The notes beneath the pieces are model-generated. The model was not told the origin of the DNA. It ran no database searches and saw only the letters and a program-made list of their open reading frames with translations. A stretch of 6,065 nucleotides of DNA. Source: Christensenella sp. UBA1262 (GTDB lineage Bacteria > Bacillota > Clostridia > Christensenellales > CAG-917). The first letter of the stretch is position 1. Each line of letters opens with the position of its first letter. The position numbers and the translations under genes were made by a program. The stretch covers positions 28,708 to 34,772 of the forward strand of contig DBVO01000023.1 of NCBI GenBank assembly GCA_002308215.1. The letters run 5' to 3'. This document shows positions 5,530 to 6,065 of this stretch, one piece after another.

Positions 5530-6065
5530 CAAGAATAATTTGCCAGCTGCAAATCCAATTAAACTAACAAACCCAGAGCATAGCCAAGCTATTGCACATT
5601 GGCCAACAATTATTAATAAAGCCCACTTAATGCCTAATTCTTTACGAATTGATGCTATTGCAGCTACGCACGGGGTATATAGTGCACAGAATACAAGAAG
5701 TGAAAACGCTGCCCATGGTGTGATTAAAGTGAACAGCACATCGGCGCCTCCAAGAACTTCAAGTGTGGCGACAACGCTCTCTTTTGCCATAAAACCAGTT
5801 ATTAGCGATGTGGTAATGCGCCAATCCCCAAAACCAAGCGGTTTAAATATGTAAGATAATCCGCCTGCAATCGTAGCTAGAATACTGTTGTTTTCTTGTT
5901 CTTCTCCAATAAGTTGGAATTTGAAATTAAATGATTGCAAGAACCAAATAACAATTGTTGCAATAAGAATAACAGTGAAGGCCCTCTTCAAGAAATCTTT
6001 TGTCTTATCCCAAAGAAGCATAAGTACTGTTTTTGGATGTGGCAGGCGGTAATTTGGCAATTCGC
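5527..6065 (-). CDS. feoB: Ferrous iron transporter FeoB, C-terminal part
   Basis: The last 178 residues of FeoB, the inner-membrane Fe(II) transporter with an N-terminal G domain, are visible; the rest lies beyond the right edge. The fragment begins ELPNYRLP, the conserved (M)ELPPYRxP element of the family, so the TTG at 6060 is an internal Leu and not a start. Next come W.....FLKRAFTVILIATIVIWFL (membrane helix), PLGFGDWR, and LITGFMAKESVVATL, matching the family TGFxAKExVVxTL motif. The second Gate-region motif LYTPCVAAIASIRKELG follows, with the conserved Cys after Thr-Pro, then the helix KWALLIIVGQCAIAWL and a final hydrophobic tail. All family landmarks are present and in order, with no frameshift, so the gene looks intact here. 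The Cys-rich partner gene follows after 7 nt, so the two form an operon. Any feoA or regulatory site would lie outside the window. Confidence 0.96.
   Translation of the reverse strand, partial: ELPNYRLPHPKTVLMLLWDKTKDFLKRAFTVILIATIVIWFLQSFNFKFQLIGEEQENNSILATIAGGLSYIFKPLGFGDWRITTSLITGFMAKESVVATLEVLGGADVLFTLITPWAAFSLLVFCALYTPCVAAIASIRKELGIKWALLIIVGQCAIAWLCSGFVSLIGFAAGKLFL

Noticed and set aside
5520..5558. Upstream ATG at 5558 as the start of the Cys-rich protein
   Set aside because: It would overlap feoB by 32 nt and add a polar segment before the membrane helix. The ATG at 5519 has GAGG at proper spacing.

Overview
The window looks like low-GC Bacillota (Clostridia-type) chromosome, probably from a gut or other host-associated anaerobe. 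Four things suggest this: AT-rich intergenic DNA, near-consensus sigma-A promoter and AAGGAG ribosome-binding signals, a very large acidic lipoprotein with Gly/Gln and Asp-Pro-Gly-Thr linkers, and an feoB gene followed by the small Cys-rich protein that accompanies FeoB in Clostridia-like genomes. The taxonomic placement is inference from gene style only.

Layout. Positions 1-627 (+) hold the 3' end of a membrane-bound regulator: four visible membrane helices followed by a LuxR/NarL-type DNA-binding domain. Positions 628-794 form a dense control region: two tandem repeats, a TTGAAC-17-TATAAT promoter, a perfect 8-bp dyad inside the promoter spacer, a hairpin plus T-tract overlapping the predicted start of transcription, and a strong ribosome-binding site. 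Positions 795-5225 (+) encode one 1,476-residue lipoprotein of unknown function. It is built from several globular blocks separated by low-complexity linkers and ends in four tandem copies of a module of about 115 residues. Positions 5256-5299 form a long symmetric hairpin that can terminate transcription from both sides. On the minus strand, entering from the right edge, are the C-terminal part of the ferrous iron transporter FeoB (5527-6065) and, 7 nt downstream, a 54-residue single-pass Cys-rich FeoB-associated protein (5355-5519).

How they may work together. The lipoprotein gene appears to be a single-gene transcription unit with its own promoter and terminator. The LuxR-type membrane regulator directly upstream, in the same direction, is the obvious candidate to control it, but this is inference. 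The convergent feo genes form a separate iron-uptake unit that shares only the terminator. The least described part of the window is the lipoprotein, especially its C-terminal repeat module, together with the compact control region in front of it.
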